Shown one piece after another: positions 7,808 through 15,205 of a stretch of 24,140 nt of DNA (positions are counted from its first letter, which is position 1; every line of letters starts with the position of its first letter). This DNA is from Clostridium sp. (GTDB taxonomy: Bacteria > Bacillota > Clostridia > Lachnospirales > Lachnospiraceae). The stretch is taken from positions 1 through 24,140 of the forward strand of contig SFNH01000015.1 in NCBI GenBank assembly GCA_004554205.1. The letters are read 5' to 3'. Below the pieces are notes generated by a model. That model saw nothing but the letters and a program-made list of their open reading frames with translations, was not told the DNA's origin and ran no database searches. Made by a program: the position numbers and the translations under genes.

Positions 7808-8536
7808 TCACTCGTCCCAGTTGTGGTAAACCGCCTGTACATCATCATCTGCGTCCAGAAGATCAAGCAGCCGGTTCATGTACTTGATGTCGTTCTCATC
7901 GGTAAGCTCCACCCAGGTCTGAGGGATCATGGTGACATCCGCCTCCATCATCGGGATGCCCTCCTTCTCCAGCGTCTCGCGCACCACGGAGAAATCGTCC
8001 GGATCGGTGATGATCTCAAAGCTGTCCTCCTCCTCGGAGAAATCCTCTGCCCCCGCGTCAAGCGCTATCATCATCAATTCGTCCGCGTCCTTTTCGCACT
8101 CCTCCCTGTCGATGATGATCTGGCCTTTTTTGTCGAACATGAAGGAAACGCTGCCCTGAGTTCCGATATTTCCGTTACCCTTGGTAAATGCGCTGCGCAC
8201 ATTTGCGGCTGTGCGGTTTTTATTGTCTGTGAGGGTGTCGACGATGATCGCGACGCCGCTTGGGCCGTAGCCCTCATACGTCAGCGCCTCGTAGTTGACG
8301 GAATTCGCGTCACCGGCTGCCTTCTTGATGCCGCGCTCGATCGTGTCATTCGGCATATTGTTCGCTTTCGCCTTTGCAATGACATCACGGAGTTTGCTGT
8401 TGTTGGCCGGATCCGGGCCGCCCTCCTTTACGGCTACGGCCAGCTCACGGCCGATCACGGTAAAGATTTTCCCCTTCGCTGCGTCGTTTTTTTCTTTTTT
8501 GTGCTTGATATTGGCAAACTTGGAATGTCCTGACAT
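7808..8536 (-). CDS. yebC: YebC/PmpR/TACO1 family regulatory protein
   Basis: The start MSGHSKFANIKHKK and the downstream block KGKIFTVIGRELAVAVKEGG are diagnostic of the family (usual form MSGHSKWANIKHRK). The GPSGVAIIV, TDNKNRTA and GNIGTQGSVSFMF blocks follow. The length of 242 residues is normal. Family members have been described as DNA-binding regulators and, more recently, as factors that help ribosomes through difficult nascent sequences. The cellular role here is not decided by sequence. The start has AAGGAG nine bases upstream. It is a single gene with its own promoter and converges on the esterase gene. Confidence 0.93.
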   Translation of the reverse strand: MSGHSKFANIKHKKEKNDAAKGKIFTVIGRELAVAVKEGGPDPANNSKLRDVIAKAKANNMPNDTIERGIKKAAGDANSVNYEALTYEGYGPSGVAIIVDTLTDNKNRTAANVRSAFTKGNGNIGTQGSVSFMFDKKGQIIIDREECEKDADELMMIALDAGAEDFSEEEDSFEIITDPDDFSVVRETLEKEGIPMMEADVTMIPQTWVELTDENDIKYMNRLLDLLDADDDVQAVYHNWDE

Positions 8537-8602
8537 AACGTATAGCTCCTTATCCTTTCTTTTTTCGCCCGTATCTGCGTTCCGCAGAAAACATCTTTAC
8601 TA

Positions 8603-8631
8603 TATTAGCACTAATCTTACAGAATAGCAAG
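8603..8631 (-). promoter_or_regulatory. extended -10 promoter of yebC
   Basis: On the minus strand TTGCTA (8626-8631), 17 bases, then TAATAT (8603-8608), preceded by TG one base upstream (extended -10). Each hexamer matches consensus at four of six positions. The start would lie about 60 bases before the yebC ATG. Confidence 0.5.
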
Positions 8632-8679
8632 TACCAGGCTGTGCGCTTTTAGGGCATCCGTAGCAGTCCAGGCATTCGG

Positions 8680-10056
8680 TTACAGCAGAACGTATTTCAA
8701 TATGAACAGTATTGCCAGTATGTACATGAGGATACTGATATTCTTCTCCTTCGCTTTTCCGGTTGCCAGATTCATCACAACATAGGCGATAACGCTCATC
8801 GCGATCCCCTCGGAAATGCTGTATGTAAACGGCATTGCGATGATGGCAATGTATGCCGGGATGGCTTCCGTATAATCCGAGAAATTGATCTTCACAATAG
8901 AGGTCATCATCAAAAATCCAACCACGATCAGTGCCGGAGCCGTCGCAAAAGACGGAATTGCCAGAAAGATCGGGGATAAGAACAGTGACAGACCGAACAT
9001 CAGTGCGGCAACCACAGAGGTAAGACCGGTACGACCGCCCTCCGCTACACCGGATGCACTCTCAACGAAGGTCGTGGTGGTGGAAGTACCAAGCATCGCA
9101 CCCACAGAAGTACCGATCGCATCCGATAACAGAGCCCCGCGGATACGCGGCAGTCTCCCATCCTTATCCAGCATATCTGCCTTGGACGCCACACCGATCA
9201 GCGTTCCGAGCGTGTCAAACAGATCCACAAACAGGAACGCAAACATAATGATAAAGAAATTCAGGTTCAGGATACCCTTAAAATCCATCTTCATCACGGT
9301 CGGCGCAAGACTCGGCACACGGATACCGTTGGAGAAATCAGGAAGCAGGTTGTACATGCCAAGATCCGGATTTACCTTGTAAAGCCCTGTAACCTGGCAG
9401 ATGATCCCAAGCGCCCAGGTGATCAGGATGCCCCAGAGGATACTGCCTTTTACATTTTTCACCAGCAGGATGCCGGTAATCAGGATCCCGATCAGCGCCA
9501 GAATCACCGTAATGCCCACACTGTTAAACGTTCCATCACTGGCTGCGCCCTTAAACGAGAAAATGGATACGAGGGTCGCTCCGTCCGCCACAACGATCTT
9601 TGCATTCTGCAGACCGATAAAAGCGATAAACAGTCCAATGCCGACGGATACCGCATGTTTTAAATTCATCGGGATTGAATTAAAGATTGCTTCGCGGACA
9701 TTGGTAAGAGACAGGACAATGAAGATCAGGCCTTCAATAAACACTGCCGCCAGCGCCATCTGCCAGGAATAGCCCATCTGCAGCACAACCGTATAGGCGA
9801 AATACGCGTTTAATCCCATACCGGGTGCGAGCACAAAGGGGTAGTTGGAAAATGCCGCCATCAAGAGCGTAGCGATCATGGACGCCAGAGCTGTCGCCGT
9901 AAAGACCGCGCCGCTGTCCATGCCGGCCGCGCTTAAAATGCTCGGGTTTACCGCGAGAATATACGCCATTGTCATAAATGTGGTGATACCTGCCATAACT
10001 TCTGTTTTCATGTCCGTATGGTTTGCCTTCAGATGAAACATCTTCTCCAGATTCAT
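8680..10056 (-). CDS. NCS2 family purine (adenine/guanine/hypoxanthine) permease, AzgA/PbuG type
   Basis: A polytopic membrane protein of 458 residues with about a dozen hydrophobic segments. It starts MNLEKMFHLKANHTDMKTEV, followed by the family block AGITTFMTMAYILAVNP and the substrate-region motif FVLAPGMGLNAYFAYTV. LFVDLFDTLGTLIGVASKA and a later segment containing GTSTTTTFVESASGVAEGGRTG are also typical of the AzgA-like branch of NCS2. It should import purine bases by proton symport. GGAGGA lies six to seven bases upstream of the ATG. It is 31 bases downstream of the adenine deaminase gene and in the same operon, which supports purine salvage over other NCS2 substrates. Exact base preference cannot be read from sequence. 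Confidence 0.92.
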   Translation of the reverse strand: MNLEKMFHLKANHTDMKTEVMAGITTFMTMAYILAVNPSILSAAGMDSGAVFTATALASMIATLLMAAFSNYPFVLAPGMGLNAYFAYTVVLQMGYSWQMALAAVFIEGLIFIVLSLTNVREAIFNSIPMNLKHAVSVGIGLFIAFIGLQNAKIVVADGATLVSIFSFKGAASDGTFNSVGITVILALIGILITGILLVKNVKGSILWGILITWALGIICQVTGLYKVNPDLGMYNLLPDFSNGIRVPSLAPTVMKMDFKGILNLNFFIIMFAFLFVDLFDTLGTLIGVASKADMLDKDGRLPRIRGALLSDAIGTSVGAMLGTSTTTTFVESASGVAEGGRTGLTSVVAALMFGLSLFLSPIFLAIPSFATAPALIVVGFLMMTSIVKINFSDYTEAIPAYIAIIAMPFTYSISEGIAMSVIAYVVMNLATGKAKEKNISILMYILAILFILKYVLL

Positions 10057-10087
10057 AATTCTTCCTCCTTTTCACATACCTTCATCT

Positions 10088-11866
10088 TTATTTTTTGTAT
10101 GTTATATCTACTACGATCTGACTGTCAACATCAATCAGACCGTAAGTATTCAGCCGAAGCTTCGGGATGACCGGAAGGCTTACAAAAGCCAGTGTCATAA
10201 ACGGATCGATATCATCCGGGATTCCCAGTTCCCTTGTCAGCGCTTTTAGGCGCTCCAGCTCCTCATCTGTCTGCTCGACCGGATTCTGCGTCATCAGGCC
10301 GCCGACCGGGAGCGGCAGCACGCCTAATACTTCCCCGTCCCTCACCACTGCCAGGCCGCCCTGGTATTTGCGCACGGTGTTAGCCGCCAGCGCCATATCC
10401 GGATCATTGACGCCTGCCACGATCAGATTGTGGGAATCGTGGGCTACGCTGGTTGCAACCGCACCCGCTTTCAGGCCGTAGCCGCTTAAAAATCCAAGTC
10501 CCACATGACCGGTTCCGTGATGGCGCTCCATCACCGCCATCTTGATCAGATCCTTTGTCACATCCACCCCCGGCGCATAGCCCTCATGCTCCGTCCACGC
10601 AAATTCCCGTTCCTCTGTCAGGATCTGCCCCGGAGTAAGGCGGATTGCACGAATCAGGCTGCCGTTCTTCTCCACCGCAAAATCTGACTCCCGCACCTTT
10701 CGCATCTGGAAAGAGCGATATACGCGGGGATAGCGTTTTTCCATATCCTGATGACGCTGCTTCAATATCTCCGGGCACTGTCTCTCGCGCGCTTTCTCAC
10801 ACACCTCTCCGTCGCGGGCCACGAGCTTTCCGTCCTTGTATACCTGACAGACTGAAACGTTTTCAAGATCAGACAGAACCGTTAAGTCTGCCCGATACCC
10901 CGGAGCTACCGCACCAAGCTCCCGCAGTCCAAAGTACTGCGCCGTGTTAAGACTTGCCATCTTTATCGCGGCAGCAGGGCGCGCTCCCAGTTTGATCGCC
11001 TGTCGGATGATCCCGTCCATATGACCGTTCCGGATCAGATCTCCCGGATGTTTATCGTCCGTCACAAACATACATCTCTGGTAGAACGGTTCCCTGCAAA
11101 GCGGCATCAGAGCTTCCAGATTTTTTGCTGCCGTTCCTTCCCGGATCATGATCCACTGCCCTCTGCGAAGCTTCTCCATCGCCTCCGCCGCATCCGAGCA
11201 CTCGTGGTCGGACTGAACTCCGGCTGCCACATAGGCATTTAACGCCTTCCCGGAAATACCCGGAGCATGACCGTCAATCAGCCTTCCGTGCCTCTTCGCA
11301 CCGCAGAATTTTTCCAGGATCTCCTTATCTCCGTGCACAGTTCCGTAAGAGTTCATCATCTCAGCCAATCCCAGAACGCGATCCTTCTGATAGTAGGCTT
11401 CAAGCTGCTGCGCCAGCAGAACTGCCCCCGACTCATCCAGCGAAGTGGCGGGAACACAGGATGGAAGCATGAAATACACGTCAAGCAGCAGATTCCCGGT
11501 CTCCTCCAGTATGTAATCAATGCCCTCTGTACCGGCCACATTGGCAATCTCGTGGGGATCTGTGACCACGCCTGTTGTTCCATGCGGGAGCACAGCGCGC
11601 TCAAATTCCACCGGAACAACCATGGAACTTTCCAGGTGGATGTGTCCGTCCAGAAATCCCGGGCAGATGATCATTCCGGGAAGTTCTATCTCCTGTTCGC
11701 CCTCATAGCCCTGCCCCACGCCGACAATATATCCGTCACTGATCGCCACATCCGCAGATTCCAGCTCTTCAGTAAATACATTAAGAACCCCGGCGGATTT
11801 CAGCACAAGCTGCGCCTTCTTTTCCCCCGATGCTGTCTGTACCCTTCTGTAAAGCTGTTCTTTCAC
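10088..11866 (-). CDS. ade: adenine deaminase
   Basis: Hydrolyses adenine to hypoxanthine and ammonia. The amidohydrolase metal motif GFLDGHIHLESSMV, the TDPHEIANVAGTEG block, DGHAPG, SDHEC and VTDDKHPGD all match bacterial Ade. The C-terminal domain shows TGHVGLGFL, VAHDSHNLIVAG and PVGGLMT. I place the start at the GTG at 11864-11866 (MKEQLYRRVQTAS), giving 592 residues. The in-frame ATG 42 bases further upstream lies inside the probable -10 box, and AGGGAGG (11879-11885) lies between the two. The 12-base SD spacing is on the long side. It is the first gene of an operon with the purine permease. The short leader rules out a purine riboswitch here. Confidence 0.93.
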   Translation of the reverse strand: MKEQLYRRVQTASGEKKAQLVLKSAGVLNVFTEELESADVAISDGYIVGVGQGYEGEQEIELPGMIICPGFLDGHIHLESSMVVPVEFERAVLPHGTTGVVTDPHEIANVAGTEGIDYILEETGNLLLDVYFMLPSCVPATSLDESGAVLLAQQLEAYYQKDRVLGLAEMMNSYGTVHGDKEILEKFCGAKRHGRLIDGHAPGISGKALNAYVAAGVQSDHECSDAAEAMEKLRRGQWIMIREGTAAKNLEALMPLCREPFYQRCMFVTDDKHPGDLIRNGHMDGIIRQAIKLGARPAAAIKMASLNTAQYFGLRELGAVAPGYRADLTVLSDLENVSVCQVYKDGKLVARDGEVCEKARERQCPEILKQRHQDMEKRYPRVYRSFQMRKVRESDFAVEKNGSLIRAIRLTPGQILTEEREFAWTEHEGYAPGVDVTKDLIKMAVMERHHGTGHVGLGFLSGYGLKAGAVATSVAHDSHNLIVAGVNDPDMALAANTVRKYQGGLAVVRDGEVLGVLPLPVGGLMTQNPVEQTDEELERLKALTRELGIPDDIDPFMTLAFVSLPVIPKLRLNTYGLIDVDSQIVVDITYKK

Positions 11867-11878
11867 CCCATAGCAATA

Positions 11879-11885
11879 CCTCCCT
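11879..11885 (-). promoter_or_regulatory. ribosome binding site deciding the ade start
   Basis: AGGGAGG on the minus strand lies 12 bases before the in-frame GTG at 11866 and downstream of the alternative ATG at 11908, so it cannot serve that ATG. The only ATG between it and the GTG is out of frame and is followed at once by TGA. Confidence 0.65.
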
Positions 11886-11903
11886 GTTTTTATATCTAAT
11901 GAC

Positions 11904-11933
11904 AGCATAGCACAGACATTATGCGATTGTCAA
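11904..11933 (-). promoter_or_regulatory. extended -10 promoter of the ade-permease operon
   Basis: On the minus strand a perfect TTGACA (11928-11933) is followed by an 18-base spacer and TATGCT (11904-11909), preceded by TGC, giving an extended -10. The transcript would begin near 11897, about 30 bases before the GTG start of ade. Confidence 0.7.
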
Positions 11934-12048
11934 TCCGTTTCAGATTTATGGCAATATTGATATCGCCTAAAAAAACCGCTTTCTTTTTTCGGAAATTTCA
12001 TATATAGTTTCTCTGGGGAATCAATCTTTAAGAAGGGAAAGGAAAAAT

Positions 12049-12513
12049 ATGGAAATCGAGCGGAAATATCTTATCACCGCCCCGCCGAAGGGCTATGAGA
12101 GCTGGGAATGCCATAAAATCGAGCAGGCGTATCTCTGCACAGATCCGGTTGTGCGCATCCGCCGGGAGAACGACCAATATTATCTCACCTACAAATCAAA
12201 GGGATTGCTTAAGCGCGAGGAATACAACCTGCCGCTCACCAAGGAAGCCTACGAACATCTGCTCGCCAAGGCGGACGGCATCGTACTCACCAAGCGACGC
12301 TATAAAAAGCCCATCGAGGGGACAGAGCTCGTCATAGAGCTTGATGTGTTCTCCGGCGAATATGAGGGGCTTATGTTAGCCGAGGTGGAATTCCCCTCGC
12401 TTGAGGAGGCGGAGCGCTTTATCCCGCCGGAATGGTTCGGCGAGGATGTGACCCTTTCCGGGCAGTATCAGAACAGCAGATTAAGCCGCGGCCGCAAAAA
12501 AGACTCCTGCTGA
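12049..12513 (+). CDS. CYTH domain protein (triphosphate tunnel fold)
   Basis: The 154-residue protein opens with the CYTH signature ExExK (Glu2, Glu4, Lys6: MEIERKY). Alternating charged strands follow (VRIRR, YYLTYKSKG, LTKRRYKKP, ELVIELDVF, MLAEVEFPS), typical of the eight-stranded tunnel that binds triphosphates and a divalent metal. Relatives include inorganic triphosphatases, class IV adenylate cyclases and thiamine triphosphatase. The substrate here cannot be read. There is no fused CHAD domain. AAAGGA lies five bases upstream of the ATG. No convincing promoter is seen: TATAGT near 12002 has no good -35. It is transcribed divergently from ade and stands alone, so context gives no functional hint. 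Confidence 0.88.
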   Translation: MEIERKYLITAPPKGYESWECHKIEQAYLCTDPVVRIRRENDQYYLTYKSKGLLKREEYNLPLTKEAYEHLLAKADGIVLTKRRYKKPIEGTELVIELDVFSGEYEGLMLAEVEFPSLEEAERFIPPEWFGEDVTLSGQYQNSRLSRGRKKDSC

Positions 12514-12531
12514 TCTGCGGCAGCGGCTTAA
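12481..12531. terminator. 15-bp stem-loop between the CYTH gene and mglC
   Basis: TTAAGCCGCGGCCGC (12481-12495) pairs with GCGGCAGCGGCTTAA (12517-12531) with one mismatch, around a 21-base loop that contains the CYTH stop codon. The converging mgl transcript would also cross it, 26 bases after its last stop. The minus-strand loop carries TTTTTT, but no U-run follows the stem in either direction. It is a probable shared terminator or 3' end, but not canonical. Confidence 0.55.
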
Positions 12532-12556
12532 CATTCATCTGTAAACAGTTACAATA

Positions 12557-13543
12557 TTACTTCTTCGCAATGTACTTGCGGATATCGAGCGCGATCGCCA
12601 CGATGATCACGATACCCTGTACAATGTACTGGTAGTTTGTCTGAATCCCCAAAAACTGCATGGAGGATTTCAACAGCTCAAATACCAGAACACCGATGAC
12701 AACGCCGGAGATGCGGCCGATACCGCCGTTTACGGATACGCCGCCGATGGTACATGCCGCGATCGCCTCCAGCTCATAGCCCTGACCCATGTTGACGCTC
12801 GCTCCACCCGCCTTTGCGCCTAACAGGAAGCCCGCGATCGCATACAGCGCCGCCGCAGTCACATAGATGATGATCTTGGTCTTCTTCACATTTACGCCGG
12901 ACACCTCGGCCGCGGCCTCATTGCCGCCGATCGCGTACATATATTTACCATGGCGGGTGTAGTTATATACAAACCACATGATCAGACCGATCACAAACGC
13001 GATAATGAACATATACGGAATCTGGCCGAACAGCTTGCCGGTCGCGATCGTGGTGTAAGCCTTGCGGTATCCGCCAAGCGGGGTCGCATTCGTGTAAACC
13101 AGGCAGACGCCGTAAACGATAAGCTGCATACCAAGGGTGGCGATGAACGCCGGTACGTTTAAGTACGCCACAACGATACCGTTGATCAGGCCGAAGATGC
13201 AGCACACCAGGATCGAGAACAGCAGCACGCCGAGCACCGGCATATCGCCCAGGTTCGGGAAGAACTTGCCGCTGTAATCCGCGCTCTGAAGCAGCGTACC
13301 CGCGATACAGGAAGCGAGTCCTACCATACGTCCGGCGGACAGGTCCGTACCCTTTGTGATCAGACAGCCCGACACGCCGAACGCGATGATAACGCGGGCT
13401 GCGGTGTTGACGGAAATGTTGGATAAGTTGTTGAAGGAAAAGAAATTATCCTTTGTGATACCGGTCACTAAAACCAGCAAAAGCAACACAATGATAATGC
13501 CATTGTCCAGCACAAGTCTCTTAATATCTATACTTTTTTTCAT
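12557..13543 (-). CDS. mglC: galactose/methylgalactoside ABC transporter permease
   Basis: Inner-membrane permease of 328 residues with about ten hydrophobic segments. The first is IIIVLLLLVLVTGI, and the block SFNNLSNISVNTAARVIIAFGVSGCLITKGTDLSAGRMVGLAS is typical of MglC/RbsC permeases. Near the C-terminus, ACTIGGVSVNGGIGRISGVVIG is the usual cytoplasmic loop that contacts the ATPase. It is the last gene of mglB-mglA-mglC. AAGGAGG overlaps the mglA stop codon and sits seven to eight bases before the ATG, so translation is probably coupled to mglA. Assignment to galactose rather than ribose rests on the binding protein gene upstream. Confidence 0.92.
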   Translation of the reverse strand: MKKSIDIKRLVLDNGIIIVLLLLVLVTGITKDNFFSFNNLSNISVNTAARVIIAFGVSGCLITKGTDLSAGRMVGLASCIAGTLLQSADYSGKFFPNLGDMPVLGVLLFSILVCCIFGLINGIVVAYLNVPAFIATLGMQLIVYGVCLVYTNATPLGGYRKAYTTIATGKLFGQIPYMFIIAFVIGLIMWFVYNYTRHGKYMYAIGGNEAAAEVSGVNVKKTKIIIYVTAAALYAIAGFLLGAKAGGASVNMGQGYELEAIAACTIGGVSVNGGIGRISGVVIGVLVFELLKSSMQFLGIQTNYQYIVQGIVIIVAIALDIRKYIAKK

Positions 13544-13556
13544 CTTCGTATCCTCC

Positions 13557-15068
13557 TTAATTGAACTGGGTCGCCAGGCTCATGATATTCTCCTGAGTAG
13601 CCTCTTCGCCGGACACCTCGCCGGTCAGTCTGCCGTCACACATTACAAGAATCCGGTGTGACATACCAATCAGCTCCGGCATCTCGGAGGAGATCATGAT
13701 GATCGCCTTCCCCTGTCTTGCCAGACTGATCATGATCTGATAGATCTCATACTTCGCTCCTACGTCGATGCCTCGTGTAGGCTCGTCCATGATCAGCACA
13801 TCCGGATTATTCGCAAGCCATCTCGCAATGATGACCTTCTGCTGGTTTCCTCCGGACAGCGACTGGATCAGCGTTTTGCTGCTCGGGGTCTTGATGCTCA
13901 GCTTTGCTACGTTTTCTTTTACCAGTTCTTCTATCTTTCCGGTGTCGAGCGCCGGGCCGACCTTTAAGTAATTGTTCAATGAAGAAATGGATACGTTATC
14001 GGCGATGGACAGACAGCCCAGGATTCCGGTCCCGCGCCGGTCCTCCGTGATCATGCCGATGCCGTCCCCTATGGCGTCACGCGGCCTCGCTATCTGGACT
14101 TCCTTTCCGTGAACCTTCACCTCGCCGCTCTTAATATGGCGCATACCGAAAATCGCCTCCATAAGCTCGGTTCGCTGCGCGCCCACGAGACCTCCGAAGC
14201 CGAGGATCTCCCCCTTTCTCAGCTTGAAGCTCACATGCTGGAAGGAGCGGTCGTGGATGCTGCAGAGGTCGTTTACCTCAAGCACCACCTCGTCGGAAAC
14301 GGTATCCTCCATAGGCGGATACACGTTTGTCAGCTCACGTCCCACCATCTGGCGCACGATCTCATCATCGCTGATGTCCTTAACCTCCCAGGTTCCCACA
14401 TAGGTTCCGTCACGCATGATGGTAATATCATCGGCAATCTCCCGGATCTCCGCCATCTTGTGGGAGATGTAGATCATGGAAACGCCTCTGGATCTAAGAT
14501 CCCGCACAATCCGAAACAGCGCCTCCACCTCATTGTCGGTGAGGGACGATGTCGGCTCGTCCAGAATCACTACTTTCGCACTCATGGATACTGCCTTTGC
14601 AATCTCTACAGACTGCATCTGCGCGATCGAAAGGGTGCCTAACTTCGCTTTCGGGTCATAAGGCATCTTTACATTTTCAAGCCATCCGGCAGCATCTTCA
14701 TTCATTTTTTTGTGGTCAACAACTTTTATCGGGCCGAAACTCTTTAAGGGATAGCGGCCCAGATACATATTTTCCGCGATGGTCCGCTCCGGTATCGGCT
14801 GCAGCTCCTGATGTACCATCGCAAGACCTTTATGTAATGCATCATCGGGATTGAGGATCGTCATTTTCTCCCCATCCAGATAAATCTCTCCCTCATCCAT
14901 CTTGTAAATACCAAACAGGCACTTCATCAATGTGGATTTTCCGGCACCGTTCTCTCCCATCAATGCGTGAACCGTACCGGGACGAACCTTCAGGGTAATC
15001 CCGTCCAGCGCTTTTACACCTGGGAAGCTTTTGGAAACTCCTCTCATCTCCAGCCTGTATTCTGCCAT
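13557..15068 (-). CDS. mglA: galactose/methylgalactoside ABC transporter ATP-binding protein
   Basis: A two-cassette sugar ABC ATPase of 503 residues from the chosen start. The first cassette has Walker A GENGAGKST, signature LSIAQMQSVEIAKA and Walker B VVILDEPTSSLT. The second has the degenerate Walker A typical of MglA/RbsA (GLVGAQRTE), LSGGNQQKVIIARWLA and VLIMDEPTRGIDVG. I place the start at 15066-15068 (MAEYRLEMRGVSKSFPG) because AAAGGAGA lies seven bases upstream. An in-frame ATG 114 bases earlier would add 38 residues unlike any ABC domain and would read through an intercistronic hairpin. It lies between mglB and mglC. Confidence 0.94.
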   Translation of the reverse strand: MAEYRLEMRGVSKSFPGVKALDGITLKVRPGTVHALMGENGAGKSTLMKCLFGIYKMDEGEIYLDGEKMTILNPDDALHKGLAMVHQELQPIPERTIAENMYLGRYPLKSFGPIKVVDHKKMNEDAAGWLENVKMPYDPKAKLGTLSIAQMQSVEIAKAVSMSAKVVILDEPTSSLTDNEVEALFRIVRDLRSRGVSMIYISHKMAEIREIADDITIMRDGTYVGTWEVKDISDDEIVRQMVGRELTNVYPPMEDTVSDEVVLEVNDLCSIHDRSFQHVSFKLRKGEILGFGGLVGAQRTELMEAIFGMRHIKSGEVKVHGKEVQIARPRDAIGDGIGMITEDRRGTGILGCLSIADNVSISSLNNYLKVGPALDTGKIEELVKENVAKLSIKTPSSKTLIQSLSGGNQQKVIIARWLANNPDVLIMDEPTRGIDVGAKYEIYQIMISLARQGKAIIMISSEMPELIGMSHRILVMCDGRLTGEVSGEEATQENIMSLATQFN

Positions 15069-15147
15069 CCCATTCTCTCCTTTCTGCATGTCATCCGGAC
15101 GCAAAACGCCTCGCTCCGGGGCCGCCTCTCTGGCAGCCTTTTGAAAA

Positions 15148-15173
15148 TCGGGTGTGCCTTCTGACACACCCGA
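15148..15173 (-). terminator. intercistronic stem-loop between mglB and mglA
   Basis: TCGGGTGTG (15148-15156) pairs perfectly with CACACCCGA (15165-15173), with an 8-base loop. In the leftward transcript it lies 33 bases after the mglB stop and is followed by TTTTC, a short U-tract. It probably acts as a partial terminator or as a 3' stabiliser of mglB mRNA, so that more binding protein than transporter core is made. The rest of 15069-15205 holds only the mglA ribosome binding site. Confidence 0.6.
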
Positions 15174-15205
15174 CACATTCATAACCTGATGTAATGCAGA
15201 TTCCC

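Noticed and set aside
7772..8533. 253-codon open frame on the plus strand
   Set aside because: It is antisense to yebC, whose family is certain, and its translation resembles no protein family and lacks a ribosome site.
11990..12008. Promoter for the CYTH gene
   Set aside because: A TATAGT-like -10 exists, but no acceptable -35 lies 16-18 bases upstream, so it was not called.
15069..15182. 38-residue N-terminal extension of MglA
   Set aside because: It would read through the intercistronic hairpin and is unlike ABC proteins. The ATG at 15068 has a good SD.
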